A DNA stretch of 64,000 nucleotides, from positions 108,203 through 172,202 of the forward strand of contig BGZK01001311.1 in assembly GCA_005406025.1 (NCBI GenBank), written 5' to 3'. How positions within the stretch are numbered: the first letter of the stretch is position 1; each line of letters begins with the position of its first letter. The position numbers and the translations under genes are program-made. Positions 25,216-37,800 of the stretch are shown in pieces. The stretch comes from Eumeta japonica (lineage: Eukaryota > Arthropoda > Insecta > Lepidoptera > Psychidae). The notes below the pieces were generated by a model. That model was not told the DNA's origin. It was given only the letters and a program-made list of their open reading frames with translations, and did not search any database.

Positions 25216-27303
25216 TGAAATGTTTTATTATGCCTGTGAGGTTGGTATGTGCTTGTTTTCTGTCGAGGAAATCGATTGCTACGTGTTTACCGACAAAAAA
25301 AGATATGAAAATTTCATATTTACGTAGGTACTTTTAGTCTAAAATTAGATTTATAAATAGAGTTTTGTTATTAATAAAAAGTTATAATGTGTAATGAAAT
25401 AAAGGGAATCTAATGTATTAAATCTTTCGAAAATATTCGTTTCTATTAAAACTATTAAGAGCATTACGAATTGACAATAAGAGTTTTGTTTAAAAAATTG
25501 TAAAAGCAAATTAATGGCAAACATTATTGTACGATTATAAACAATAATTTAAGTGCAGTGAGTATAATATATTAATTAAGATACAAAAAATGTATTCACT
25601 TTTAGTTGATTGTAACAATTAATTGCGTAATGATAAAAAAAATGTTCAGTCACAAAATAAACATATACTTCGTGCTTTATACATCTCAATTAAGGTAAAC
25701 ACTGAAAGAATACAACAAAGGCAATTTGTCGTTTCAAAAACGTACAAATGGCAAATAATATCCAATTACTAGTACGATTGCAAACGAATTTCAGAAAATA
25801 TAAACTTGGAAAATGAGCAAGCTTTAGCTGATCGTCCGTAGTGAATGCAGAAGTGCAATACGATCATTAACATATTAATCATTTTAGGACCGCGAACCGC
25901 GCCAGCACACGCGTCCTTATGCACTCACTCACGCATCCACTTATCCCACCCGACAGACACACACACACGCTTCTCCCAATACAGGCACTACCGTGCGGTG
26001 GTCGCCCGTGTGCCGGTATCTAATTACGCTTTCCCTTGTAATAGTATAATTTATCGGTAGCCGCGGAGGCTATCGTCATTTTGTTTACAATGTTAGTAAA
26101 AATGTACATTGTTATAAAATTAAGTGTTGCAGGTGTGAATATTTTAGATAGGACGGCAACCCCAGCGCATATTCGCCAAAGACTTAGCGTTCTTCGAGAA
26201 TTGGTTTTGCCTATCTAACAGACAATCAACTTTTGTAATATACATATGTTCCTAATATAACATTAGTTTTTCGTGTGTATATCATCATCGATTGGAAGCT
26301 TTGTGTCTTTCCTAATCTTATCTCAGTAAAATCGGTGACCTCAGCGTAATTGAACATGCAACCTCCAAACCATAAAATAGCTGTGACCATTTATGGTGCT
26401 GAGGGTGCGCCGGGATCGCCAATTTGGCTATCACGTACATAATTGGTATTGAATAAAAACTCAAGTAAAACGGCAGCAAGCTATGAAGTGCCCGAGCGAT
26501 TTTTTTTAATTTTTAATGTATACTTTACGAAAAAATATTGCAATAATTACTGATGTAAGTTTGTCGTTTTGTATAATCTTATATTTTATGACGACCTGTA
26601 CAAGTTCCAGTGTGAGCCTCTGTTTTCGTCCGGAGATGCGCAGCCGTAAGCGTTCCTAACGTATTCCCGTCCGCGTTCCCACCAGCACGAGCGCGCCATT
26701 TAGGTGTCATTCACTGCTATGAGCGCCCACTCCGCTAGTTGATAAGTTAATTGTTACATCCTTTAAAAGTCGTACACCCACCTATATTTTTTTTTACCTT
26801 TTAGTATTTTTATTGTGATTTTTCTTACAATTAATACGACAAAATACTTTTGTATAACAAATCAAATTTGAAATCATAAACAATAGACATATACAATTGC
26901 TTGTACAATATTGATATCGCGGGAAGGCTCAGTATTAATTCTGAGTAATTTTCCCAGTTTTTGTATCTCTCGTTATTTTGAAAACCATATTAATCTTAAT
27001 AGGCGTATTTTTTTTTGTAAATTGATTGAAAAAGCATTGTTTTAAACGCCATTGAAAGAATATTTCAACATTGCATTACAGTCTATAGATAATGAAACAA
27101 TGAGTTTACGGTTGATTATTTAAAACTTACCATGGCAAAGTTAAACAGTCACTCGCTGACACATTTTGGTAACATGAAAAGTGCTATTTGAAAATAGTGT
27201 TTCGAATGAACACGAATACCTATTATAATATGCGTGCCACTTTGGAAAGTCGGTTCACGGATACAACAATGTAAAACATATCAGTAAAGCGTCTATCGAG
27301 TTA
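25216..27303. other. AT-rich DNA with two CpG patches
   Basis: CpG-richer patches lie at 25885-26070 (GACCGCGAACCGCGCCAGC, then a short ACACACACAC run) and 26600-26740 (CCGTCCGCGTTCCCACC, GAGCGCGCCATTTAGG). The remainder is AT-rich. No gene is recognised. Confidence 0.4.
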
Positions 27304-27469
27304 CAGTACCACGCACCAAACTTTGCCGCTATGAAGTTCGTGACGAAAGCATCGCAATGGCGTAGAATAGCAACGCGGCGGAGAAGAAGGAAGAGTATGG
27401 GAGCGTAATACCTGCGCAGTATATCATGCGCGGTCAATTCAGAGCGGCAAAGTTTCATGCGTTGTATTG
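27304..27469 (-). mobile_element. MITE family 1, copy 1 (TA-flanked)
   Basis: The 166-bp element has terminal inverted repeats of about 28 bp. The conserved core is ACGCACGAAACTCTGCCGC, seen here as ACGCACCAAACTTTGCCGC on the left and GCGGCAAAGTTTCATGCGT on the right. TA dinucleotides at 27302-27303 and 27470-27471 fit a Tc1/mariner-type target duplication. Orientation is assigned by comparison with 57502-57659. It has no coding capacity. Confidence 0.85.
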
Positions 27470-27936
27470 TACGTATTTGCAATGCTAATCGCATGTCCTT
27501 TTAATTTGCGTCCACTACGAGCTGGCTACATGCATATTGTCTAGGCAAGGACGGGGCACAAAAACCGGGGAGAGAAAAAATGCATAAAAAAAAAAACGAA
27601 TGAAAAACGCTATTTGGAGTATTAAAAAATATCGTGTTCGGTTTTGTTTCAATCATTCATTTGAGTTAGAAATTAAATGTAAATCAACCCTAGTGCTTAA
27701 AGTGCTTCTAGTTACATGTTTGACAAAAGAATTATACTTTGTGGTGAATATACATACATTTTAATAATGAGAAACAATACAATTTCAAAAATATTTTGAA
27801 AAAAAAAATTGTTCTACAGTGAGAAAAAGTTTAATATTGAAACGAATAAAAAAAAGTTATTATGTAGATGCACCAAAATTTGCTATTTCTAAAGATACGA
27901 ACGGAATTAATATTGCGGTTCGACTGAAATATTAAA
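27470..27936. other. AT-rich non-coding DNA
   Basis: Nothing recognisable is seen between two MITEs. Confidence 0.5.
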
Positions 27937-28130
27937 AGACTCTTTCACCAATCTTTTTTTAAACTGATATTTAAAAATAAGTCACTTAAAATAAAGTTTG
28001 CGTTCCATGTGCTCCTTTTAAAGGTTGTTCGGGCTAAAACCCGTTAAAAGGAAGACATGGAACACCAAATTAATTGAAAAGTGACTTTTAGTTAAAAGTG
28101 AGTTTTAAATGAGGTGGTGGAAGAGGCCCT
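27937..28130. mobile_element. MITE family 2, copy 1 (nested hairpin)
   Basis: The ends are inverted repeats (AAAGACTCTTTCACCAATC on the left; GAGGTGGTGGAAGAGGCCCT on the right) continuing inward through AAGTCACTTA / AAAGTGACTT. The centre forms a second hairpin: GTTCCATGT..CCTTTTAA, CGGGCTAAAACCCG, TTAAAAGG..CATGGAAC. The same centre and ends occur at 54525-54673. No clear target duplication is seen. Confidence 0.8.
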
Positions 28131-28479
28131 AAGAAATTCTTAGTCAAAACCTAAATCACTCTTCAAAGAAGAATCAAATGTTTCCTAAATAAAATCTTTG
28201 ATCCTAAGAAGTATTGCGTTAATTCCTTTAGCCTTAGTATTTTAGCAGTATCGAAATTTTTAAGTTTATATTCACAAATAATATTTTCCACTATTTCAGA
28301 CGCAAATGAAAAATTGGACTAAGAAAATGGACACGAAGACTTAATTTTTTTATGTGATTTTATTAATTATTACCTTGTAAACATATGCATCAAGTAATTA
28401 TGGAAATAACAAAAGAATGAAACAGAGCACGAGAGATATAACCGAAATGTAGTGATTAACTGCTGTATGAAGTTAAGGA
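28131..28479. other. AT-rich non-coding DNA
   Basis: Nothing recognisable is seen. Confidence 0.5.
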
Positions 28480-28757
28480 AGTCGGAATGGACGATAATGT
28501 GTTCAACGAGACAAAGTCTGAAACTATCGTCCGGAAGTCATGGATGAGAATAACAGACAGAAACCAAAAAAAATGTCGGATCGACGTCACTACAAAGGAG
28601 CCTTCGCAAACGAACGTCTCGATGACGCAAATCGTTCGCGTTTCAATAATACATGAGCAGAGAGAGAAATGAGCGGCGCGGATAATGTACTCCTTTTGTG
28701 AAGAGCTAAAAATAAAGGCGAGATCAATATCGAGCGGCCGAGACCGAGAGCTCTTGC

Positions 28758-28798
<41 letters not shown>

Positions 28799-28980
28799 CC
28801 GTCTGAAAACGAAACGCGGACGAATACAACGGACGATCAGGTTAACGAGTGCACATTGGCTGTGCATTAACATTCGGTTGTTGCGTCGAGTGCGAAGTCC
28901 ATCGGCCGACGTCACCGATGCGACGGCGGCGTCCGTGGTCGCCGGTTCGACGTGGCCTCTGCGATCCGGGACGAATGGTT
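28480..28980. other. CpG-rich block around a GCG repeat, candidate regulatory
   Basis: This is a CpG-rich stretch (CGATGCGACGGCGGCGTCC near 28916) surrounding a trinucleotide run. Open frames through the run give poly-Gly, poly-Arg or poly-Ala by frame and are not evidence of coding. A 5' untranslated exon or enhancer is possible. Confidence 0.3.
28758..28796. repeat. (GCG)13 trinucleotide repeat
   Basis: An uninterrupted GCG tract of 39 bp within a CpG-rich block. Confidence 0.95.
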
Positions 28981-29154
28981 TATTTTTGACTTAACTTAAA
29001 AATTCCCCGGTCGCTTCACCAAACCTCCTGGAAACGAGGAGATACGAGTACAGCAGTACTGTTGAAGTTCCTTAACGCGGCTTGCGGTAGGAGATGACTT
29101 TTAGAAATGGTAACACAACGAAAAATCCTTACACTCCCTCCAGGCGATTATCAT

Positions 29155-29176
29155 TCTCTCTCTCTCTCTCTCTCTC
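29155..29176. repeat. (TC)11 microsatellite
   Basis: A perfect TC dinucleotide run of 22 bp. Confidence 0.95.
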
Positions 29177-29308
29177 AAAATTTATTATTTAGTATTCTTT
29201 ATACAATCTATAATTTATTATTTTACATCTTATTTATGATGAATGAATATTTTTCCTAAAATATTAAATTAAACTCTTTAATTTATTCCGTAATTTCTTT
29301 TATATATA

Positions 29309-30178
29309 AGGTTGGGGAGAAAGTTTTTTCGTATTACATATGCAAATTCATGATAATTAATCATCATATTTTATTTAGATTTAATTATAATACATGTATG
29401 TCATTTTGTTTAACAACTTATTTCTATTTTGTAGGTAGTCACACAATCTCATTGCTGCAGAAATTTTGGGACTTCTGATCAAAAAACTGCGACAAGTACT
29501 TTTAATGGTCCTCTTTTGATATTAATCTAACACTACCTAAAGAATTCTAAAGAAATCGAATCAGGTGAAAATGTGAGGATGCAAAGTTATGGCTATATGG
29601 TGGGATCTTCTATAACTATGGAATTTCCCAACCAAACTCTCAATATTTGTGAGTGGCTAAAGATATGTCTGGTCCGGCGTTACAATGGTGAAAAATCACA
29701 TTCTTTCTGTTGATCAATTCCGACCGTCTTTCTCTACTTCTTGCGTGAGTCTCATCAACTGTTGGCAGTAGAGATTCAAATTGATGGTTTTGCCCAACGG
29801 TAAAAGCTCATAATGTATAATGGCCTTCCAATCCAAACATATACATAGCAACAACTTTTTGCGAGTTAATCCGGGTTTCGCTATAGACTGTGGAGCTTGC
29901 TTGACTTTGACCATGATCTTTTTCGCACTTTCTTGTCGTAGGTCATCCATTTTTCATCACCAGTGATCAATCTTTTCAAAAACGGTTCGGTTTCTATTCA
30001 GTAGATTTCTTTCAGTGAGCTCGTGTGGGACCTAAGTATAGAGCTTTTCTTGTATATTCAGCATTTTCAAATGGGTCAAAACTGTTTTGTGGCCAAATCT
30101 CAGCTCTTCAACTGTATTGCAAGAACTAATATGCTGATTTTGCTCTACTTTTTCCAAAATGGCACATCTATTCTAAAA
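29309..30178 (-). mobile_element. Mariner transposon remnant, 5'-truncated
   Basis: The left boundary carries a mariner-style terminus after a TA: AGGTTGGGGAGAAAG then TTTTTTCG. This is the 3' end of the element, whose transposase runs on the minus strand. The opposite terminus and the start of the gene are missing; similarity stops near 30178. The surviving 870 bp represent roughly the last two thirds of a 1.3-kb mariner. The class rests on transposase motifs, listed with the pseudogene, plus the terminus. Confidence 0.9.
29382..30178 (-). pseudogene. Mariner transposase pseudogene
   Basis: The minus-strand translation, with frameshifts, shows a mariner transposase from the second helix-turn-helix onward. 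Landmarks in order are HISSCNTVEELRFGHKTVLT, VPHELTERNLLNRN, PFLKRLITGDEKW (first catalytic Asp kept), then AKPGLTRKKLLLC, IIHYELLPLGKTIN and LYCQQL in the one long intact frame (29714-29950). In the motif normally reading HHDNARPH the Asp is replaced (HHCNAGPD, near 29680). In the motif normally ending APSDYHLF the Asp is His (ASSHFHL, near 29590). The C-terminus reaches NKMTYMYYN and a stop near 29382. With frameshifts and two of three catalytic Asp gone, it cannot make active transposase. Confidence 0.92.
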
Positions 30179-30329
30179 TATTCAATGCAACTTTGATTTT
30201 TTTTATATATAATAATTAGTAATAAAACATTTATTTTCATAACTTTAAAAATATAGTGGCTTTATATTTATAAATTAGTTTAAAAATACAGTAAAATGCA
30301 ATTGGTGAAAATTTCAAGTGTTTAGCTAT

Positions 30330-30428
30330 AACGGTTCGAGAGATAGAGCCCTGTGACAGATGGACGGACAGACAGCGGAGTCTCAGTAATTAGGTCCCAT
30401 TGACACCCTGTGGGTACGGAACCCTAAA
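30330..30428 (+). repeat. Lepidopteran repeat tail (GACGGACAGACAG...GGAACCCTAAAAA)
   Basis: The copy reads AGAGATAGAGCCCTGTGAC, GATGGACGGACAGACAGCGG, AGTCTCAGTAATTAGGTCCC, GTGGGTACGGAACCCTAAAAA. Related tails occur near 55590, 58090, 62165 and 63648. I know it as a very common lepidopteran interspersed repeat 3' end but cannot assign the parent element. Confidence 0.7.
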
Positions 30429-33400
30429 AATGTTGAGCGGTTATCAATAATACTTAGAACGCTGGAATCCTTACTTTGAGATTTCATTTAAGTTTGTTTG
30501 TCATTTAGAAAAATGTGCGCAAAACTGTCCTAGAAATTTTTTTAGAATTTTGAACCATATTATTGTTTTAGTGTAATAATACATCTTTTGTCATATTCTG
30601 TGACTGTAAAGGTCCAGAGAGAAGAACAATTTTATAAACCCAAGTTAAGTTTCTTTTTCTTTGACGCAGTTCAATCAATTTCACCTGCCTGATATGCAAA
30701 TAGATATTATATTAATAAAGAAATAATAATTGTACAATAATAAAATTTAAATCAAAATTACTGCAATCCGTAAGATTCATAAAGTTGAGTTTGAGGAAAG
30801 AGCTTACCTAGCGAAAAGGAAAGTGTATTTATTAAAAATTTGTTAAATATTCTTTGTCGTGTCGCAATAAACGGTAACAATACTCGTATGATATGAAAAC
30901 CAGAAATGCCTAATCTCCATTAGCGGTCGTTCGACGCGGCGATGCCGTAGACGGCTAACCGAAATATTTTCGCTGTATTATTATCGCCTTGTTGACTCAG
31001 TTTTTCTCCGCGGCCACAAAATTCCACCGAAGGATGTCAATACGCTTATATCATCACCTTTATTATTCGTCCTTCTGAATACATTTACGCGGAAAATTTA
31101 ACGATGCGTTATATATTTAATGAAGTTATGTAACTCACTGGAAATGAAGCCGTATCCGAATGTTAATGTTTTTCGTTTGTCAAGTTGTTTGTCAATTCAA
31201 TCGTACATATAATACGGATATAGTGAATACGCAATTACTTCATGCATATGTGGAAATATGTGTGTTATTTTTTTGACTAGGATATTAATTTTATCTAAAA
31301 ATCCCACGTCATTTTTTTTGGTTGTTAAACCTATCATATGTAGATACTTCCTCGATAAATATATAGCTATACTACCGCCTTAAGAAGTACATCAGCAATT
31401 CTTAAACATTTGTAGTCAATAACTAATGCTTATTATAGCAAAAAATCCAGAAAAAGACTGCCTCTGTAGGTCAACCTTAAAATTCATGAACGAGTATGTA
31501 GGTACGTTACGTACAAATTAAACAAGCACGAAAATGCACATTTATACCTTTTCAAGTTTGTCGATGACAAGAATATTGATTGGCAGCTGCATTCTTTTCT
31601 GCTTACGAGTAATATGCTATATATAGAGACAGATATTAATATGTTTTTAATCTAAAAAAAAAAACACCTTAAATAGTATAAGTCTTATACAAAATTTATT
31701 TACGTACGCATAAACTAATTTCGAATTTTTGGGAAAATTTTTAATTCTTATGGTGGGTAGATAATAACTGACGATCCTATAAATTGTAAAATAAGTCAGT
31801 CAAATCATTAAATACACTTGAGGAGGTCGAAACAATTAAAAAATAACTAAAAACTGACACAACACAGCTTCTTAAAGGTAGCCACACTTCATGATAATAC
31901 CACACAGTACCTTCTTACAACTTGATTCGGTGATAATATATCTACTGTGCAATCTCGAAAACCGATTGAAATCCGTCTACTAAGTCCTTGAATTTACAAC
32001 AACCGACAAAAACAGTTAATTTACAGACATCTCCCGTAGACTTTCATTCGCAATGTAGAATACATACAATATTATACATTTTACAATATTATTGATTTAT
32101 GAAGATGTTTGTAGTATATAGTGGTCATTCAAACTACGTTAATAAACGACTCATCATGTGATCAATAGACGACTGAACAACTTTAGATGAAATTTGGTAT
32201 AAACAAAAGATATGCTAAAGATTAACATATAAAGTACTTTTTATTCCGGTGAAACATTGCGGCTGTATAATTTGGAATTAAAATTGGTATAAAATGTAAC
32301 CTATATTTTATTTTTATATCGGCGATGAGTTAAATCATTTTTTTTTTGCAATCTGACACAAATTGCTACCTTACAAAATTGAAACAGCACCGGCTTTGTA
32401 ATATTAGACGCGTTGTTGCCAGTCATTTTCCTGATACAGAACCAGTTGCATATTCAAAATAACATTAATCTCATTGTCGACAACTAATAACTGAGTTGTT
32501 ACGTTAAGCTGACTCTTGACTAATGTTGTACTGCTATCAAATCGACAGGCTTAGCATGACACTTTGGGTTCAAGATTTTGAGATATCTAGTGCCAGTTTT
32601 AGATTTAGCACGTGCCTTTGATTTCGCAACAATTATGAGGGTCCACCTCAGATAACGAAGGCAGGTATGATTTCGTAGTGCGGATTCAATGCGTGATATC
32701 ATTTAGAAGTAAAAACTTTATTTGACCGTAATACGAGTACGAGTGTCCACCACTGAGTTTTAGGTTTTAAAATTGTCACAAGAGTGGTATGTAATTATAA
32801 CAGAAAAGGTAGTGATCATAGTCCGATGATAATCGTATTTTCTGTTCAATTGTTAATCATTACTTCTCAAAATTAAATGTTTTACTTATGAGTTAAGTTG
32901 CAGCCGTCGGCAATGTTCTTTGTTAGAATGTTATATAAGCTAGACTAATTAAGTGGAGTGGGTGGCATTGGTATACATACTAATTGGATATATAAAATTC
33001 ATAAAATCGCATTCGATTAGGTTTAATTGCGTTCCAGCGATGTCACCTTGTATGTATGCGTATGTGCGTAAACGAAATGAGTGCGTTCATTATACAAGAA
33101 TTGAAATCCTTGAATAAATTAGATTATACTATAATATTACGATACCGATCAGCTATTCGTTATATTTCTGCAGAACCCTGTGTAGTGTAAGAGATCGAGG
33201 TTGGCCGATTTTAAATAAAATTCGGAGTCTTAGACGGACTATCAATGAACGGGTGCACGGTCATACTGACGGACAACTTTCTCGCCGTCTTTACGGATTG
33301 TTTATCGTTGTGCAATTTATTCCAATTTGATAACCGGTTATCTTTGTAGGTATGCACTAATTCTCGATTGCATTGGCTAAGTACTTAGGATCGATTCATT

Positions 33401-33859
33401 TTTTTTTATCTAGATCTACATATATTAAAAATGCTGATTATACAATTATATTAACATATCTGTAACATATAGAAAAAAAACTTCCAATTTACTGAATTAA
33501 CATATTTGCAGAGTGCGCGTTGAATTATCACGTATAGTTGCAGGTGTAATCATTTTATTATAGCGTTTTGTTGTATCGTTTAAGGTCAGTTTACAAGTTT
33601 TTAAGGTTATAAGGTAAATACAAATTGTCGGGACACAGGATATTAATTTTTACTCAAAAAATATTATCACGAATTCAATCTTTTAATCATCTTATTTCAG
33701 ATGAATATAACACTATAAACAATTTCTAATTATTAAATAAATATTCAACTGAATTACTAATCGAGATGTCATTTTTTATTAATTATACTTATAACATTGG
33801 AACATAATTTTGTCTTTACCTCATTAATCCAATTTATCATACTTTCATTATCATTATTA
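30429..33859. other. AT-rich gene-free stretch
   Basis: The part at 30905-31030 is CpG-richer (GGTCGTTCGACGCGGCGATG, CTCCGCGGCCACAAAATTCC) and is a weak candidate regulatory patch. The minus-strand open frame at 32520-32702 has no recognised domain. Otherwise nothing is seen. Confidence 0.45.
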
Positions 33860-33895
33860 TAGAAGTTAAATTAATAACAATTAATTTAACTTCTA
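33860..33895. repeat. Perfect 16-bp hairpin
   Basis: TAGAAGTTAAATTAAT at 33860-33875 and its exact reverse complement at 33880-33895 are separated by AACA. Confidence 0.9.
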
Positions 33896-36800
33896 AGCAA
33901 ATTGTATAATTGCAAAATAGGGTGTTTTCACTGATTTATTATATGTGTACAATTACTTATGGTTGTAGTCCTTGTGAGCCTTGTTTAAACCAACCGATTA
34001 TTATTAGACTGGATATTGAAGCATGTGCCCTGTATACTCTTCGTTTGCGGCGGTAGTCACTTGTCACATTTAGCGTATATTCATGTAACACGTGTTAATG
34101 CAAAACGATAACAATTCAGAGATTTCGTCGACCTTATTATTTGTATATCTAGATTTATAAAATACTGTAAAACAACACACATCATATTATCAGAGCCCTC
34201 GGTGTAATTTTCAAATGTTCGTAAACACTATTTTGAAGCGAATGTGATTAAACAAAATGTAAAACATCTACTTAAAAAGATTGTTTAATTTTTAAATAGT
34301 TTACGCATTGCGTAGCCACCGTTCAGTCAGCTAACAAGAGACGGTTCAGCGCTGGGGCTTGCTTCATGGCGTGAATGGCGTAGTTGTAGAATCTAACGAT
34401 TACTGATTGTGTTCATTCCGTGACACAATCGCATCACCTAACGCGCAATGACTAACGATCGACCTTGAACTACGAACGATTATTAATTCAAATCGTACTC
34501 TTCACGAGTGATAAAGGTTTAGAGTATTTTAGAGAATAATCTTAGTGAAATATTACTACAAATATTTATCGTTCCAAAGGTCGAATAATAAACGAATAAT
34601 CACGGACGTATCAAAAATAAATATGGCACGAAGTAAATCAGGTAGAAAAACCTAGTAGTGCGGAATTAAAGATTGTAAAAGCTCTGGACGGTTATAGCCG
34701 TATAAGTATTCTAGGTTACTCTATTCATTATACATATGTGACCTATTATATGTTTTCAAAATGTGTGATATTTATTAAAAATCTAAGGACAATTAATGCT
34801 TATTTTGCAACCATTCATTACCTTGAAATTTAGTTTCGTAATATTTTCAAATATAAACGTCGCAGAAGTACATTGATTATTATTCTCTTGGATAAAATGT
34901 TGACATTAAGATATTAAACACTGTTTAATTAAATAAACTTAAAATTCAATCAATACTCTAAATTGTTTAGTGCCTATACAGTATTTTAGAATGGTGAATA
35001 GTGTTTAGGTGAACTACCATTAAACTGTCTTTAATCTAAGGACTATAAATAATATATACAGCGTGATTTTAAATACAATAACAAAATGAAAATAATACAG
35101 TTTCAGATTTTGAAAATTATAAACAAGAATTTGGACATAACTGGAACGATCTAACCAAAACATCGCGACGCCGACGTAGCAGATTTTGTTACTTTACCAT
35201 CTTACAAAAGGATACTCGATCCCTTTGTAAGACGGAAGAAAATGGTTTTAAAAATGGTATCATGATATCATGATGCTCTATCCTTTCTCATGAATTTACA
35301 GTTTGAATTCGCACGGGCGCCCTCGTTAGCCGTTGTCGAAGATCTGACGAATATAATATAGTATCATGTCGCCAACAACTTTATCTTGTTCAAACAAAAA
35401 CTTTTACTACTGCATAGTAATGTCGGATTATTTAATACACATTTAATACCTACAAATTTATATGATACGTGACAAGAATCCCTACAATAGTATGGACATA
35501 CAATGTCTAAATTAACTGAGTTGAATTGTTAACACTACATATGTATTTTAATAGTAAAAGCAGATCAAAATTATTAACAGATTTTACATCCCAATATGGT
35601 AAACAGTTGAAATTTCATTTTTGTTTTCCCATAATATGTGTACCTACCTAATTTTTTCAATTTCAAATTTGTTTCAATGTGTAACACAATTTCGAGTAAA
35701 CACAAAACATAAATTAATTTAAGTGGAAATTTTAAAAATGAAACTTTTAGATGTAGGTGCTATAGCTAAATGACACCGCGTATGGTTACAAAACTAATAA
35801 AAAAATCATGTTCTTGAATACCCTTTCTTTCGTAAGTTCCTATTTAAAATCATTACGGGTAACTCAATAACTTTGTCAGATTTCAAGTTCACAAAACTAG
35901 TGTTTACAAATCCAAAATTACCGTGACCACACAGACCTACAGACAGACAGGGAAACACTGAAGTGAAACATAAAGATTTTTTCTTAACTTTTTCGGTAGG
36001 AAACATTAAAAATGTAGCAGTACACGATTTTTACGAAATAATAATATTAAATAGGGCAATGTTTAATTCTGTATATAAATAGTGTGCTCGCATATAAAAA
36101 CACTTTAAGTGAAGATGTGTTATATAAAAATGAAAATCTTAGTGGAACAAAGTGGGTTCCTATAAGCCTTAAATGTTGTGTGTCGAGAAGTGAGACATTT
36201 AGGAGACTGGACACCACAGGGATGAAATTAGATCAAATGTTTAATTCCAAAATCAGTGAGCACATTAAGAGACTGACCGAGTTGTGGTCTAAGAGCCCAC
36301 GATGATCCATCACCTCGGCAAGTTATAGATCAGCAGCTTTTTGATAGTTTGACAACTGAAACGTCAACAGCGAAATCTACCTGTGAAAATATTTATCACT
36401 TTGTTGTACCAAACCGAAAGTACTAACTTTGATAATTCATCAGGTTTTACTACTCAACACATTTACATATGGATAAATCGGTTTTCACAGGCTATCGAAC
36501 TTCTAACAGATTTACGATGATGAAAACCAGTTAAAATCGTTAGAACGAAAATGTAACCGAAGAATCAGTTAACGACGAACCTAAGTTGTAATGAAAACAA
36601 TGTTTATGTAGATAGTTTCTCTTAACACTATCGTTTATAACCAGTTAAAGTGCGAAATAACTGCGCAATCGGTTCAGCTTATGGTTTACTGGTTAGACTC
36701 GTAATAAGCGAGTAAGAGAGCATAACTCTACGCAGTGCTAAAAGGATGTATTTAGAAGTTCGATCTTTGAATATAAATTTGTTTTCACTTTAAATTTGAG

Positions 36801-37210
36801 AGCATTATTTTCAAGCTGTCGTTGAGGGTTTAGTTCGATATGATAACTACTTTAGCGATTGTATTATTCATTATATTATTTAATATCAATAGGGATTTCG
36901 AATTGATAACGCATGGAGGTAGCATTATAATTATTTTCAATGTTTTCGTTATTGGTTTTTTTTCGTGTTTTTCCTTAATCCTATTATTTTCACAAAGGGG
37001 AGCTCTCGCTTCTGACCCTCCACGCTGGCTTAGTGCCAGTCGGGTTTGTAAAAGACCGTTGTCAATAATGTAAGGACAACGCCCGGGCGCGAAGCAACGA
37101 AGGTAAGTAGCTCGGGTTAAGTTAAGAGAGACCCTTTCGTCGATTCGCCGGTGATCGAAGATGCAACTTGTACCTTACTCTATCACAATAACGCTCTCAA
37201 TTATACCGAA
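33896..37210. other. AT-rich gene-free stretch
   Basis: It holds one small hairpin at 35200-35232, listed separately. The open frame at 36084-36305 (73 codons, plus) reads as soluble protein but matches nothing I know. A GC-richer patch at 36995-37150 (ACGCCCGGGCGCGAAGC) is unexplained. Confidence 0.4.
35200..35232. repeat. 12-bp hairpin
   Basis: TCTTACAAAAGG at 35200-35211 pairs with CCCTTTGTAAGA at 35221-35232 with one mismatch, over a 9-base loop. Confidence 0.7.
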
Positions 37211-37800
37211 CACTAGCTTTCGTCCGCGTGGGCACAGAACGGTTTCCTACGTCTTTTATTTGATGGACCGTGGTGAACTTGGTGATGGACCGACCACACG
37301 GTCAAACACGATTCTGTTTCTGGTCTCGTTCTTGAATACGATCCTAGTTCGCGCTCTCAATTCAAATCCCGATTTGGTTGGATTTCATTGAAATCGATTT
37401 TGGTCAAATCATCCCAGAAGAACATATGCTCTAATGTTGTAACACTGAAAATGCACATACTGCCGTTGAAACGATCATGTTTGCGGTCTTGATCCCAGTC
37501 CCGGATTTGTTAGCGATTTCAGTCCCCGAACTGGCTGATCTTAATCTTCCTTTGAACATTGCTGTTATCGATAACCCAGCGGTATAAAAAATAAACGAAT
37601 ACATTCTATATTCAAGTATATACAGTACATTAGCTATTATTACCATAGGCAAAAGTTAGGGAATAGTGAATGTTACTCTGAAAGTACTAGTTACTCTGCC
37701 TCATTTCTGTCAGAAATTTTATAATTTATCTAGAAGTTTTTGCGTGATGCACGTTCAAATAAACAGACAAACCGACGAACAGAGAAACATATATATGTTT
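37211..37800 (+). repeat. Interspersed repeat with CTAGCTTTCGTCCGCG head, copy B
   Basis: The head is CACTAGCTTTCGTCCGCGTG. The body follows with TCTGTTTCTGGTCTCGTTC, GATCCTAGTTCGCGCTCTC, CTTGATCCCAGTCCCGG, then TTCTGTCAGAAATTTTAT and a tail AAACAGACAAACCGACG near 37760. It has the same layout as the copy at 8057 but is longer at the 3' end, where it resembles 50940-51030. Confidence 0.6.

Noticed and set aside
28590..28915. Frames encoding poly-Arg, poly-Ala and poly-Gly
   Set aside because: All come from the same (GCG)13 tract read in different frames and strands.
36084..36305. 73-codon plus-strand frame as a gene
   Set aside because: The translation matches nothing I know, and there is no sign of partner exons; left as unassigned.
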